This document shows, piece by piece, positions 42,227 to 51,074 of a stretch of DNA of 64,000 bases. The translations under genes and the position numbers were made by a program. Origin of the DNA: Citrobacter werkmanii NBRC 105721. GTDB lineage: Bacteria > Pseudomonadota > Gammaproteobacteria > Enterobacterales > Enterobacteriaceae. Position 1 is the stretch's first letter. The number at the start of each line of letters is the position of its first letter. The stretch is from NCBI GenBank assembly GCA_000759755.1, contig BBMW01000005.1, positions 186,001 through 250,000 on the forward strand, written 5' to 3'. Under the pieces are notes generated by a model. That model did no database searches. It was not told the origin of the DNA and saw only the letters and a list, made by a program, of their open reading frames with translations.

Positions 42227-43309
42227 TTAGAACTGGTAGTTCAGACCAACAGCCACGATGTTGTCAGTTGAAACTTTTGCTGCATTGGTGAAGTTATTGT
42301 CATCCAGCAGGTTGATTTTGTAATCAACGAAGGTAGACATGTTTTTGTTGAAGTAGTAGGTAGCACCCAGGTCTACGTATTCAACCAGATCCTGGTCGCC
42401 GTAACCATTGATGTCTTTACCTTTGGATTTCAGGTAAGCAATGGACGGACGCAGACCGAAGTCGAACTGGTACTGAGCAACAGCTTCAAAGTTCTGTGCT
42501 TTATCTGCAATACCTGTTACACCAGAACCGCCATAGGTGGTCATGTTACGAGTTTCGGAGTAGGTGGTCGCCAGGTAGATGTTGTTCGCATCATATTTCA
42601 GACCAGCAGCCCATACTTCAGCATTCTTACCGGAAGCCATGAAACTGGAGTTACCCACAGCCTGGCGGTCAGTACGGTCAGATTTCGCATAGGTAGCACC
42701 TACGCCGAAGCCTTCGTACTCATAAGTGGTAGACAGACCGAAGCCGTCGCCGTTAGCTTCTTTCACGTTGGTACGGTCATTTTTGCCCTGATACTGAGCG
42801 GCAAAGTTCAGACCTTCAACCAGACCGAAGAAATCGGTGTTACGGTAGGTTGCGACGCCGGTAGTACGGCCAGTCATGAATACGTCAGTCTGGGTCCAGG
42901 TATCGCCACCGAACTCTGGCAGAACGTCGGTCCATGCGCCGATGTCGTAAGCTACGCCGTAGTTACGACCGTAGTCGAAAGAACCGTATTCAGCGAATTT
43001 CAGGCCAGCGAATGCCAGACGGGTTTTGTCTGCTTCGGAACCCTGATCTTCAGAACGGTTGCCTTTGAATTCATATTCCCACTGACCAAAACCAACCAGC
43101 TGGTCGTTGATCTGAGTTTCGCCTTTGAAGCCCAGACGCGCATAGGTTTTGTCGCCATCGCTGCTGGTGTCATCAGAGAAATAATGCTGAGCGTGAACTT
43201 TACCGTAGATATCCAGTTTGTTTGCGTCTTTGTTATATACCTCAGCCGCGTTTACTGCACCTGCCGCCAACAGGCTAGTCACTGCCACTGCAACTAATTT
43301 AAGTTTCAT
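42227..43309 (-). CDS. ompD: OmpD/NmpC-type general porin
   Basis: A 360-residue outer-membrane trimeric porin. A 21-residue signal peptide (ending GAVNA) is followed by [20 protein letters not shown], 16 beta strands and a terminal Phe (GLNYQF). The constriction-loop segment [15 protein letters not shown] is present. The position next to yddG is that of Salmonella ompD, so I use that symbol, although sequence alone would not separate it from nmpC. It has a structured 5' leader. OmpD in Salmonella is a target of several small RNAs. Confidence 0.9.
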   Translation of the reverse strand: MKLKLVAVAVTSLLAAGAVNAAEVYNKDANKLDIYGKVHAQHYFSDDTSSDGDKTYARLGFKGETQINDQLVGFGQWEYEFKGNRSEDQGSEADKTRLAFAGLKFAEYGSFDYGRNYGVAYDIGAWTDVLPEFGGDTWTQTDVFMTGRTTGVATYRNTDFFGLVEGLNFAAQYQGKNDRTNVKEANGDGFGLSTTYEYEGFGVGATYAKSDRTDRQAVGNSSFMASGKNAEVWAAGLKYDANNIYLATTYSETRNMTTYGGSGVTGIADKAQNFEAVAQYQFDFGLRPSIAYLKSKGKDINGYGDQDLVEYVDLGATYYFNKNMSTFVDYKINLLDDNNFTNAAKVSTDNIVAVGLNYQF

Positions 43310-43591
43310 TCTAAATAATCCTTATAATTTTTTCTTGGTGTGTTTCCTAAACCATTGCTAAACGAAGGGGTTCGTCAATGGCAAACCATTTTTAAATGAC
43401 GCAGTGGTATAAGTTCAATAATAAGTTTCATAATATTGCGAAATATTTGAAGTTGTGTGATCCAGATCTACATAATACAGCTGATTATATTAATCTTAAT
43501 ATGTGACAGATCTGGTTAGATATATTTACGCAGGGGACTATTATGGCAACTATGATTTAAATGGCGTTAGTTTCGCTTGTATAATATATAC
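43310..43591. promoter_or_regulatory. Porin upstream region with leader stem
   Basis: This AT-rich stretch holds the porin promoter and leader on the minus strand. At 43352-43381 CCATTG...ACGAA-GGGG-TTCGT-CAATGG can fold into a bulged stem 43 bp before the porin start. Plus-strand elements (TATAAT at 43580-43585 with a weak TTAAAT 17 bp before it) point the other way, towards the candidate RNA at 43592. Confidence 0.5.
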
Positions 43592-43768
43592 ATGCGGAGG
43601 GTTATAGATAAACATGAAATACTTTCACGCGTTAACTAATAATCATATATTTAACATTTAATTAAACAAATATAAACATAAAACACAAGTGCAATGAGCA
43701 TAATTATCCATCAGTCTGGCTAAAGTATAGCCGGATTTTATTTGTTTGTGATAAAACCCGGTTTTTTT
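43592..43768 (+). ncRNA. Candidate small RNA with a 15-codon ORF and intrinsic terminator
   Basis: A TATAAT hexamer at 43580-43585 would start a transcript near 43592. It holds GGAGGG (43596-43601) 12 bp before an ATG opening MKYFHALTNNHIFNI (43614-43661). It ends in a terminator: CCGGATTTTAT (43731-43741) pairs with ATAAAACCCGG (43751-43761) with one mismatch, then seven T. An alternative stem CTGGCTA/TAGCCGG (about 43716-43734) overlaps the terminator's first arm. The neighbouring genes both lie on the minus strand, so the terminator serves neither. Expression is unproven. Confidence 0.42.
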
Positions 43769-44649
43769 CAGGCGCGGCGAGTTGCCACCCAGCAGAGCAG
43801 TGAGCCAGCGCAGACCATCAGCGCGCCTTGCCAAAAAGAAAGTGAGAGCGGGGCGCTGAGTAGCACGGCAGCCAGCGCGGAGGACAGTACGGGAGTAAAA
43901 TAAGAACCTACCGCCATAATGGTGACATTACCGTGCAAAATACCAATATTCCACGCAGCATAGGCAAATCCTAATGTTAATGCTGCAGTGAACATCTTTA
44001 TCGTCACCGGAGTGCTGAAAACCATCTCCGGCTGTGGGGTGACAAAATAGTAAATCCACAGACTTGCGGCGGTAAGTAAAACGAACACCGTGATGCCGTT
44101 AAAGCCTTTTGCATATTTATTGGTCACTGTGCAATATGTGGCCCAGATAAAAGCTCCCAGAAAGGCGAGAAAATAGCTGAGTGGACTACTGGCAACATTG
44201 CTGATAATTTCGCCTGGATTGAGACCATTTTCACCGCCCAGTACCCAACAAACGCCGGTCAATGCGATAATTAGTCCTGGAATAACCAACCAGGTTGATT
44301 TTTGACCATTAAATAATATGGCGAACAATATCGTCAGGCTTGGCCAAAGATAATTTACCATCCCCACTTCAATAGCCTGATGACGGGTAGCGGCATAACC
44401 CAGGGCCAGCGCTAAACAAATTTCATAGCTCACAAAAAGCACGCTACCGGCGATTAAATAACGAACAGGAATTTTTCTGATATTTGGAAATCCGACGGTA
44501 AATATGAGCAACAGGCCGCTTAATGAAAAAATCATCGCTGCGCCGCCAGCAGGTCCCAGTCCCTCACTTACTCCCCGAATAAGTCCAACCATCGTGCTCC
44601 AGAGTACGATGGCAATCAGACCAATTAACGTTGCTTTTTGTTTTGTCAT
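43768..44649 (-). CDS. yddG: Aromatic amino acid exporter YddG
   Basis: A 293-residue DMT/EamA-superfamily transporter with ten helices (MTKQKATLIGLIAIVLWSTM at the start). E. coli and Salmonella YddG export aromatic amino acids, and in Salmonella also methyl viologen together with OmpD. The gene lies beside the porin as in Salmonella. Its stop codon abuts the T-run of the plus-strand terminator at 43768. It is divergent from fdnG across 286 bp. Confidence 0.93.
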   Translation of the reverse strand: MTKQKATLIGLIAIVLWSTMVGLIRGVSEGLGPAGGAAMIFSLSGLLLIFTVGFPNIRKIPVRYLIAGSVLFVSYEICLALALGYAATRHQAIEVGMVNYLWPSLTILFAILFNGQKSTWLVIPGLIIALTGVCWVLGGENGLNPGEIISNVASSPLSYFLAFLGAFIWATYCTVTNKYAKGFNGITVFVLLTAASLWIYYFVTPQPEMVFSTPVTIKMFTAALTLGFAYAAWNIGILHGNVTIMAVGSYFTPVLSSALAAVLLSAPLSLSFWQGALMVCAGSLLCWVATRRA

Positions 44650-44738
44650 TCTGTTTCTCTGTCCATGCCACTGGCAAAAAATAAGCTGAAATTTATAGCA
44701 CTTTTACACCATAGCGCGCTAATTAATTACCTTTTACG

Positions 44739-44754
44739 TACCTCCTTATGGGTA
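44739..44754. promoter_or_regulatory. NarL/NarP 7-2-7 site upstream of fdnG
   Basis: TACCTCC-TT-ATGGGTA: two inverted heptamers of the TACYYMT type with 2-bp spacing, the second matching perfectly and the first missing one base. The centre lies 62 bp upstream of the FNR-like site, close to the spacing I recall for the E. coli fdn promoter. Nitrate activation is expected. Confidence 0.72.
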
Positions 44755-44801
44755 CAAGGGTTAAACAAAGTGCACTATTTAGTAGCGGAACCGTTTCGTT
44801 T

Positions 44802-44815
44802 TTGATTTGACGCAA
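44802..44815 (+). promoter_or_regulatory. FNR-like site of the fdn promoter
   Basis: TTGATTTGACGCAA: a perfect left half-site TTGAT with a degenerate right half CGCAA. A GATAGT or TATAGC -10 hexamer 20-32 bp downstream would put the start near 44850, the class II FNR position of -41.5. This predicts anaerobic induction. Confidence 0.65.
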
Positions 44816-44935
44816 AAAAAATATGGATATAGCTGATAGTTTCGTCGCGAAGTTGTACATGTCATCTTTCAGGCTGCCTCGATTACGCGCTTTGAGAGAT
44901 TTCTTGTACGAATCCCTGCAAAAAAGAGGAAAGCA

Positions 44936-47900
44936 ATGGACGTCAGCCGCAGACAATTTTTTAAAATCTGCGCGGGCGGTATGGCGGGAACAACAGTAGC
45001 CGCTCTGGGTTTTGCACCCAAAATGGCACTGGCTCAGGCGCGAAACTATAAGTTATTACGCGCCAAAGAGATCCGAAACACCTGCACATACTGTTCCGTA
45101 GGTTGCGGGCTATTAATGTATAGCCTGGGTGATGGAGCAAAAAACGCCAAAGAGTCGATTTACCATATTGAAGGGGATCCGGATCATCCGGTGAGCCGAG
45201 GGGCGTTATGTCCTAAGGGCGCAGGATTACTGGATTACGTACACAGTGAAAACCGTCTGCGTTACCCGGAATATCGCGCTCCAGGTTCCGACAAATGGCA
45301 GCGTATCAGCTGGGATGAAGCTTTCTCCCGCATCGCGAAGCTGATGAAAACTGACCGTGACGCCAACTTTATTGAGAAAAATGAGCAGGGCGTAACGGTT
45401 AACCGCTGGCTTTCCACCGGGATGCTGTGTGCATCTGCAGCCAGTAATGAAACCGGCATGCTGACGCAAAAATTTGTGCGCTCACTCGGCATGCTGGCAG
45501 TAGACAACCAGGCGCGCGTTTGACACGGACCAACGGTAGCAAGTCTTGCTCCAACATTTGGTCGCGGTGCGATGACCAACCACTGGGTTGATATTAAAAA
45601 TGCTAACGTCGTGATGGTGATGGGCGGTAACGCCGCTGAAGCACATCCGGTGGGATTCCGCTGGGCGATGGAAGCTAAAAACAACAATGACGCCACGCTG
45701 ATTGTTGTTGACCCTCGTTTTACACGTACAGCCTCGGTGGCGGATATTTACGCACCGATCCGTTCCGGCACGGACATTACGTTCCTGTCCGGGGTTTTGC
45801 TGTACCTGATTGAAAACAACAAAATCAACGCTGAATACGTTAAGCATTACACCAACGCCAGCCTGCTGGTGCGGGAAGACTTTACGTTCGAAGACGGCCT
45901 GTTCAGCGGCTACGATGCTGAAAAGCGTCAGTACGATAAATCGTCCTGGAACTATCAGTTCGATGAAAACGGCTACGCCAAACGCGATGAGACATTAAGC
46001 CATCCGCGCTGCGTATGGAACCTGCTGAAACAGCATGTATCCCGCTACACGCCGGATGTGGTGGAAAACATCTGTGGTACGCCGAAAGAAGACTTCCTGA
46101 AAGTCTGCGAAGTGCTGGCTTCCACCAGCGCAGCCGATCGTACCACCACCTTCCTGTATGCGCTGGGCTGGACGCAGCATACCGTCGGGGCGCAAAACAT
46201 CCGCACCATGGCGATGATCCAGCTGCTGCTCGGCAATATGGGGATGGCCGGAGGTGGTGTCAACGCCTTGCGCGGTCACTCCAACATTCAGGGATTAACC
46301 GACTTAGGTCTGCTCTCTACCAGCCTGCCGGGCTACCTGACGCTGCCGTCAGAGAAACAGACAGATCTGCAAACCTATCTGGCTGCGAACACGCCAAAAG
46401 CGACGTTGGCCGATCAGGTTAACTACTGGGGCAACTATCCGAAGTTTTTCGTTAGCCTGATGAAATCCTTCTACGGCAATGCGGCGCAGAAAGAGAATGA
46501 CTGGGGCTTTGAGTGGTTGCCGAAGTGGGATCAGTCCTACGACGTGATCAAGTACTTCAACATGATGGACAGCGGAAAAGTCACCGGTTACATCTGTCAG
46601 GGCTTTAACCCGGTTGCGTCCTTCCCGGACAAAAACAAAGTGGTGCAGTCCCTGAGCAAACTGAAGTATCTGGTCGTTATCGATCCGCTGGTGACAGAAA
46701 CTTCAACGTTCTGGCAAAACCACGGCGAATCAAACGACGTTGATCCGGCATCTATCCAGACCGAAGTTTTCCGTTTGCCGTCAACCTGCTTTGCGGAAGA
46801 GGACGGTTCAATTGCCAACTCCGGTCGCTGGTTGCAGTGGCACTGGAAAGGTCAGGACGCGCCGGGCGAAGCCCGTAACGACGGCGAAATTCTGGCCGGT
46901 ATATACCACCGTCTGCGCGATATGTATCGCACCGAGGGCGGTAAAGCCGCAGAACCTGTACTGAAAATGAGCTGGAACTATAAGCAGCCGGACGAACCAC
47001 ATTCAGAGGAAGTGGCGAAAGAGAACAACGGCTACGCGCTGGAAGATCTCTATGATGCCAACGGTGTGCTGATTGCGAAGAAAGGCCAGTTGCTCAATAG
47101 CTTTGCGCTGCTGCGTGATGATGGTACTACGTCATCTTCCTGCTGGATTTATACCGGGAGCTGGACCGAGCAGGGCAACCAGATGGCCAACCGCGATAAC
47201 TCCGACCCGTCAGGGCTGGGTAATACGTTGGGTTGGGCATGGGCATGGCCACTGAACCGTCGCGTTCTGTATAACCGCGCGTCAGCGGATCCGCAGGGTA
47301 AACCGTGGGATCCAAAACGCATGCTGATCCAGTGGAACGGTACGAAATGGACGGGGAATGACATCCCGGACTTCAACACCGCGGCACCAGGCAGCGGCAC
47401 CAATCCGTTTATCATGCAACCGGAAGGTCTGGGACGTCTGTTCGCCATTGATAAAATGGCGGAAGGGCCGTTCCCGGAACACTACGAGCCGATGGAAACG
47501 CCGCTGGGTACAAATCCGCTGCATCCGAACGTAATCTCCAACCCGGCAGCCCGTCTGTACGAGGCGGATAAGCTACGCATGGGCACCAAACAGGACTTCC
47601 CGTACGTTGGGACGACTTATCGTCTGACCGAACACTTCCATACCTGGACCAAGCACGCATTGCTGAATGCGATTGCCCAACCAGAACAGTTTGTGGAAAT
47701 CAGCGAAACGCTGGCGGCAGCGAAAGGTATTAATAACGGCGATCACGTGAAAGTCAGCAGCAAACGTGGATTTATTCGCGCAGTTGCGGTGGTGACACGT
47801 CGTTTGCGTACTCTGAATGTCAACGGTCAGCAGGTCGAAACGGTTGGGATCCCGATCCACTGGGGCTTTGAAGGAGTCGCGCGTAAAGGCTTTATCGCCA

Positions 47901-47983
47901 ACACCCTGACGCCGAATGTCGGTGATGCAAACTCGCAAACGCCGGAATACAAAGCGTTTTTAGTTAACATCGAGAAGGCGTAA
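44936..47983 (+). CDS. fdnG: Formate dehydrogenase N alpha subunit FdnG (selenoprotein)
   Basis: The full gene encodes 1015 residues if the in-frame TGA at 45521-45523 (codon 196) is read as selenocysteine; ordinary ORF calling splits it there. The protein oxidises formate in the periplasm with a Mo-bis-MGD cofactor and selenocysteine ligand. A Tat signal with SRRQFFK lies at residues 4-10. A [4Fe-4S] motif is CTYCSVGCGLLMY. Downstream of Sec, the text HGPTVASLAPTFGRGAMTN continues the frame. It forms FdnGHI with the next two genes, feeding electrons to menaquinone and nitrate reductase. NarL- and FNR-like sites lie upstream. Confidence 0.96.
45521..45563 (+). promoter_or_regulatory. Selenocysteine codon and SECIS element of fdnG
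   Basis: The UGA at 45521-45523 is followed by a bacterial SECIS stem. The outer helix pairs GACCAA (45528-45533) with TTGGTC (45558-45563). The apical helix GG-U-AGCAA / TTGCT-CC (45535-45552) has a bulged U and a GUC loop, the features SelB recognises. The spacing fits fdhF/fdnG SECIS elements. Confidence 0.93.
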
Positions 47984-47995
47984 GGGGGCGAATAT

Positions 47996-48880
47996 ATGTC
48001 TATGGAAACGCAGGACATCATCAAACGGTCCGCAACAAACTCCATCACGCCGCCGCCTCAGGCCCGTGATTACAAAGCAGAGGTCGCGAAACTGATCGAT
48101 GTGTCCACCTGTATAGGCTGTAAGGCCTGCCAGGTGGCATGTTCAGAGTGGAACGATATCCGCGATGAAGTCGGCCATTGCGTCGGGGTGTATGACAACC
48201 CCGCCGATCTCAGCGCCAAATCCTGGACGGTAATGCGATTTAGCGAAACCGAACAGAACGGCAAGCTGGAGTGGCTAATTCGTAAAGACGGCTGTATGCA
48301 CTGTGAAGATCCGGGCTGCCTGAAGGCGTGCCCGTCTGCCGGGGCGATTATTCAGTACGCCAACGGTATTGTCGATTTCCAGTCAGAGCACTGCATTGGC
48401 TGCGGCTACTGTATTGCCGGGTGTCCATTTAATATTCCGCGCCTCAATAAAGAGGATAACCGCGTGTATAAATGTACGCTGTGTGTGGACCGCGTCAGCG
48501 TCGGGCAGGAACCTGCCTGCGTCAAGACCTGTCCGACCGGGGCAATACATTTCGGCACTAAGCAGGAAATGCTGGAAATGGGCGAACAGCGGGTGGCCAA
48601 ACTGAAAGCACGCGGTTATGAACACGCCGGTCTCTACAACCCGGAAGGTGTTGGGGGAACGCATGTGATGTACGTTCTGCACCATGCCAACCAGCCGGAG
48701 CTGTACCACGGCCTGCCGAAAGAACCGCAGATCGATACCTCTATCAATCTGTGGAAAGGGGCGCTGAAACCGCTGGCCGCAGCCGGATTTATCGCCACCT
48801 TCGCCGGACTTATTTACCACTACGTTGGTATTGGTCCGAATAAGGAAGTGGACGACGACGAGGAGGATCATCATGAGTAA
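47996..48880 (+). CDS. fdnH: Formate dehydrogenase N iron-sulfur subunit FdnH
   Basis: A 294-residue beta subunit with four [4Fe-4S] clusters: [44 protein letters not shown] and [20 protein letters not shown]. One C-terminal membrane helix (about residues 256-279) holds the globular part on the periplasmic side. It carries electrons from FdnG to FdnI hemes. It begins 12 bp after fdnG and overlaps fdnI by 8 bp. Confidence 0.96.
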   Translation: MSMETQDIIKRSATNSITPPPQARDYKAEVAKLIDVSTCIGCKACQVACSEWNDIRDEVGHCVGVYDNPADLSAKSWTVMRFSETEQNGKLEWLIRKDGCMHCEDPGCLKACPSAGAIIQYANGIVDFQSEHCIGCGYCIAGCPFNIPRLNKEDNRVYKCTLCVDRVSVGQEPACVKTCPTGAIHFGTKQEMLEMGEQRVAKLKARGYEHAGLYNPEGVGGTHVMYVLHHANQPELYHGLPKEPQIDTSINLWKGALKPLAAAGFIATFAGLIYHYVGIGPNKEVDDDEEDHHE

Positions 48881-49529
48881 GTCGAAAATGATTGTGCGCA
48901 CGAAGTTTATCGACCGCGCCTGTCACTGGACGGTGGTGATCTGCTTCTTCCTGGTGGCGCTGTCGGGAATTTCCTTTTTCTTCCCGACTCTGCAATGGCT
49001 GACGCAGACTTTCGGTACGCCGCAGATGGGGCGTATCTTACACCCGTTCTTCGGACTGCTGATCTTCGTGGCATTAATGTTCATGTTTGTACGCTTTGTT
49101 CACCACAACATCCCGGATAAAAAAGATATCCCGTGGCTGAAAAACATTGTGGAAGTGCTGAAAGGCAATGAACATAAAGTGGCGGATGTGGGCAAGTACA
49201 ACGCCGGACAGAAAATGATGTTCTGGTCGATCATGAGCATGATTTTCGTGCTGCTGATTACCGGCATTATTATCTGGCGTCCGTACTTTGCGCAGTTCTT
49301 CCCGATGCAGGTCGTGCGTTACAGCCTGCTGATCCATGCTGCGGCGGGCATTATCCTGATGCACGCCATCCTCATCCATATGTATATGGCATTCTGGGTG
49401 AAAGGTTCGATTAAAGGCATGGTCGAAGGGAAAGTGAGCCGTCGCTGGGCGAAGAAGCATCACCCGCGTTGGTATCGCGAAGTCGAAAGACAAGAAGCGA
49501 AAAAAGAGAGCGAGGAAGGGGTTAATTAA
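48873..49529 (+). CDS. fdnI: Formate dehydrogenase N cytochrome b subunit FdnI
   Basis: A 218-residue membrane subunit with four helices. His residues in [21 protein letters not shown] and [17 protein letters not shown] include the heme b ligands. It passes electrons to menaquinone at the cytoplasmic side. The start at 48873 ([15 protein letters not shown]) overlaps the end of fdnH and has GAGGAT upstream; a more upstream in-frame start lacks homology. A strong terminator follows. Confidence 0.95.
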   Translation: MSKSKMIVRTKFIDRACHWTVVICFFLVALSGISFFFPTLQWLTQTFGTPQMGRILHPFFGLLIFVALMFMFVRFVHHNIPDKKDIPWLKNIVEVLKGNEHKVADVGKYNAGQKMMFWSIMSMIFVLLITGIIIWRPYFAQFFPMQVVRYSLLIHAAAGIILMHAILIHMYMAFWVKGSIKGMVEGKVSRRWAKKHHPRWYREVERQEAKKESEEGVN

Positions 49530-49549
49530 TCCCAGACGTTCTCCACGTA

Positions 49550-49580
49550 ATGGCGCTACATCGGTAGCGCCATTTTTTTG
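49550..49580 (+). terminator. Terminator of fdnGHI
   Basis: ATGGCGCTAC (49550-49559) pairs with GTAGCGCCAT (49564-49573) and is followed by TTTTTTG, 20 bp after the fdnI stop codon. Confidence 0.92.
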
Positions 49581-49656
49581 CCAAAAAAACGTCATGTTAC
49601 TGTCATCTGCTAAACGTAAGGTATTGTCTTTCCAATAATAGAAGAGTTAAAAGACA

Positions 49657-50256
49657 ATGCATCTGGTGAAAAAATTACTCGCAGTTAGCGTGTTTCTTTG
49701 TGCGTCCGCTCAGGCGCAGAACATCCTCGAATTTCCTCAGCCGGAAAATAACCCGGAAGAGTTTTATGCCGTAACTGAAATTCCGGCAGGTGGAATGATT
49801 AAATATGAAACCGACGCCAAAACTGGTTTTATCGTTGCTGACCGTTTCCAGTCTATGCCGGTTGCTTATCCCGCCAACTACGGTTCACTAACCCAGTCTT
49901 TAGCCGGTGACGGCGACCCGCTGGACGTCATTTTTTATACCCGTGCGCCGTTGGCCCCTGGAACATTGATTAAGCTGCGCGCCATTGGCGTGCTGAAGAT
50001 GATCGACGGCGGAGAAAAAGACGACAAAATTGTCGCCGTTCCGGCCAGTAAAATTGACCCGACTTATGATGACATCAAAGAGTTGAGCGATCTGCCCAAG
50101 ATTGAAGTGCAACGCCTGGAATCTTTCTTCCGCGTGTACAAAGATCTGCCGGAAGGGCGCAAGAAGGTCGAATTAAACGGTTTCAACGACGCCGCCACGG
50201 CTAAGCAAGAGATCAAACAGGCCTGGGATGCCTGGAGAGAGAAAAAACCAAAGTAA
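49657..50256 (+). CDS. Exported family I inorganic pyrophosphatase
   Basis: A 199-residue protein with a cleavable signal peptide (residues 1-20, ending SAQAQ) in front of a family I soluble pyrophosphatase. The diagnostic DGDPLDV metal motif is intact, as are YPANYGSL, AVPASKIDPTYDDI and the ESFFRVYKDLPEG region. Normal Ppa is cytosolic and has no leader, so this one should hydrolyse pyrophosphate, or something like it, in the periplasm. I do not know this gene at this locus in E. coli K-12. It stands alone between the fdn terminator and a stem-loop. Confidence 0.87.
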   Translation: MHLVKKLLAVSVFLCASAQAQNILEFPQPENNPEEFYAVTEIPAGGMIKYETDAKTGFIVADRFQSMPVAYPANYGSLTQSLAGDGDPLDVIFYTRAPLAPGTLIKLRAIGVLKMIDGGEKDDKIVAVPASKIDPTYDDIKELSDLPKIEVQRLESFFRVYKDLPEGRKKVELNGFNDAATAKQEIKQAWDAWREKKPK

Positions 50257-50264
50257 TAAATGGC

Positions 50265-50293
50265 ATGCCGGATGGCAAAAGTTTATCCGGCAT
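50265..50293. terminator. REP-like stem between ppa-like gene and higA
   Basis: ATGCCGGAT (50265-50273) pairs with ATCCGGCAT (50285-50293). On the plus strand CAACTTTTATT follows, enough for partial termination of the pyrophosphatase gene. Confidence 0.7.
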
Positions 50294-50303
50294 TCAACTT
50301 TTA

Positions 50304-50588
50304 TTACTGCACTGCCAGTTTGCGCAGGCGTGAAGTATCCACGTTTTTTTGGGCCTCTGCCAGGCTCCAGCTATTTTGCAGGTTTAACCACATTTCGGGT
50401 GAACTACCAATTACGACAGAGAGTTTGATCGCCATCTCAGGCGTGAGGGCCGCTTTCCCGGCTAATAGTCGGCTTGCCGTCGAAGGTGCAATCTCCATCG
50501 CCCTGGCAAATTCGCGCAGACTGACATTGAGTTCGTCCAGTGCTTCCTGAATGATATCCCCAGGGCGGGGATGATTTGCCATTTTCAT
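50304..50588 (-). CDS. yddM: HigA-family antitoxin (YddM)
   Basis: A 94-residue helix-turn-helix protein ([21 protein letters not shown], then [17 protein letters not shown]) nearly identical to E. coli YddM in what I can recall. It is the antitoxin and autorepressor of a HigBA-type module. The ATG at 50588 shares a base with the stop of the toxin gene (TGATG). The order is toxin first, typical of hig. A palindromic operator precedes the toxin gene. Confidence 0.9.
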   Translation of the reverse strand: MKMANHPRPGDIIQEALDELNVSLREFARAMEIAPSTASRLLAGKAALTPEMAIKLSVVIGSSPEMWLNLQNSWSLAEAQKNVDTSRLRKLAVQ

Positions 50589-50866
50589 CAATGATAGTCC
50601 TCGTAGTCCAGTATGTACGCGTCGCCATTGACGAATTCAAACGTAATACGCCAGTTACCTGAAACAGAAATTGCCCAAATTCCATCACGCTCGCCTATAA
50701 GAGAATGAAGCTTATAACCGGGCATATTGATATCTGTAACCTTACTTGCCGCATCAATAACAGCAAGTCTGTGTCGTAATCGTCGGACATGCTTCGCCAT
50801 AACGCCTGATGTTCGCCCATGAAGAAACAAGTCACGCAATCCTTTGTGTCTGAAGTTCATGATCAT
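50588..50866 (-). CDS. HigB/RelE-family toxin
   Basis: A 92-residue RelE-fold mRNA interferase. HigB marks are [13 protein letters not shown] at the start, [15 protein letters not shown] and the C-terminal [23 protein letters not shown]. Such toxins cut translated mRNA in the ribosomal A site. The reading frame is intact. Translation of the antitoxin is coupled to it. A start two codons later (50860) is possible. Confidence 0.88.
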   Translation of the reverse strand: MIMNFRHKGLRDLFLHGRTSGVMAKHVRRLRHRLAVIDAASKVTDINMPGYKLHSLIGERDGIWAISVSGNWRITFEFVNGDAYILDYEDYH

Positions 50867-50890
50867 CCATATTTTCCTTGTTCCTTCAAG

Positions 50891-50914
50891 AGGAACATTA
50901 CCATTAATGTTCCT
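50891..50914. promoter_or_regulatory. Palindromic operator upstream of higBA
   Basis: AGGAACATTA (50891-50900) and TAATGTTCCT (50905-50914) are perfect 10-bp inverted arms with a CCAT centre, 24 bp before the toxin start. Size and position fit the HigA autorepression site. Confidence 0.75.
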
Positions 50915-51011
50915 TTAAGCGCAACACCAGGATTGCGATGTTTTAAATTTTGCGGCGAATGTGCACAAAGAAAAAGGGAGAAGGGGAATATCTGGAAAGC
51001 GTCACGCAAGA

Positions 51012-51069
51012 ATTGCCGGATGACGGGCCTACACGCACATTTTGCTGATGTAGGCCGCCATCCGGCAAT
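51012..51069. repeat. REP/BIME element after the ABC-F gene
   Basis: ATTGCCGGAT (51012-51021) pairs with ATCCGGCAAT (51060-51069), and inside it GCCTACA pairs with TGTAGGC. It lies 5 bp past the ABC-F stop codon and may serve as its terminator or 3' protector. Confidence 0.8.
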
Positions 51070-51074
51070 GCGGT

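Noticed and set aside
42227-43309. Calling the porin ompC, ompF or ompN
   Set aside because: The locus next to yddG and the sequence fit the OmpD/NmpC group better; ompC and ompF lie elsewhere in enteric genomes.
44936-45523. fdnG as a broken gene (premature TGA)
   Set aside because: The TGA is at the selenocysteine position of FdnG, followed by a SECIS hairpin and a full-length conserved remainder.
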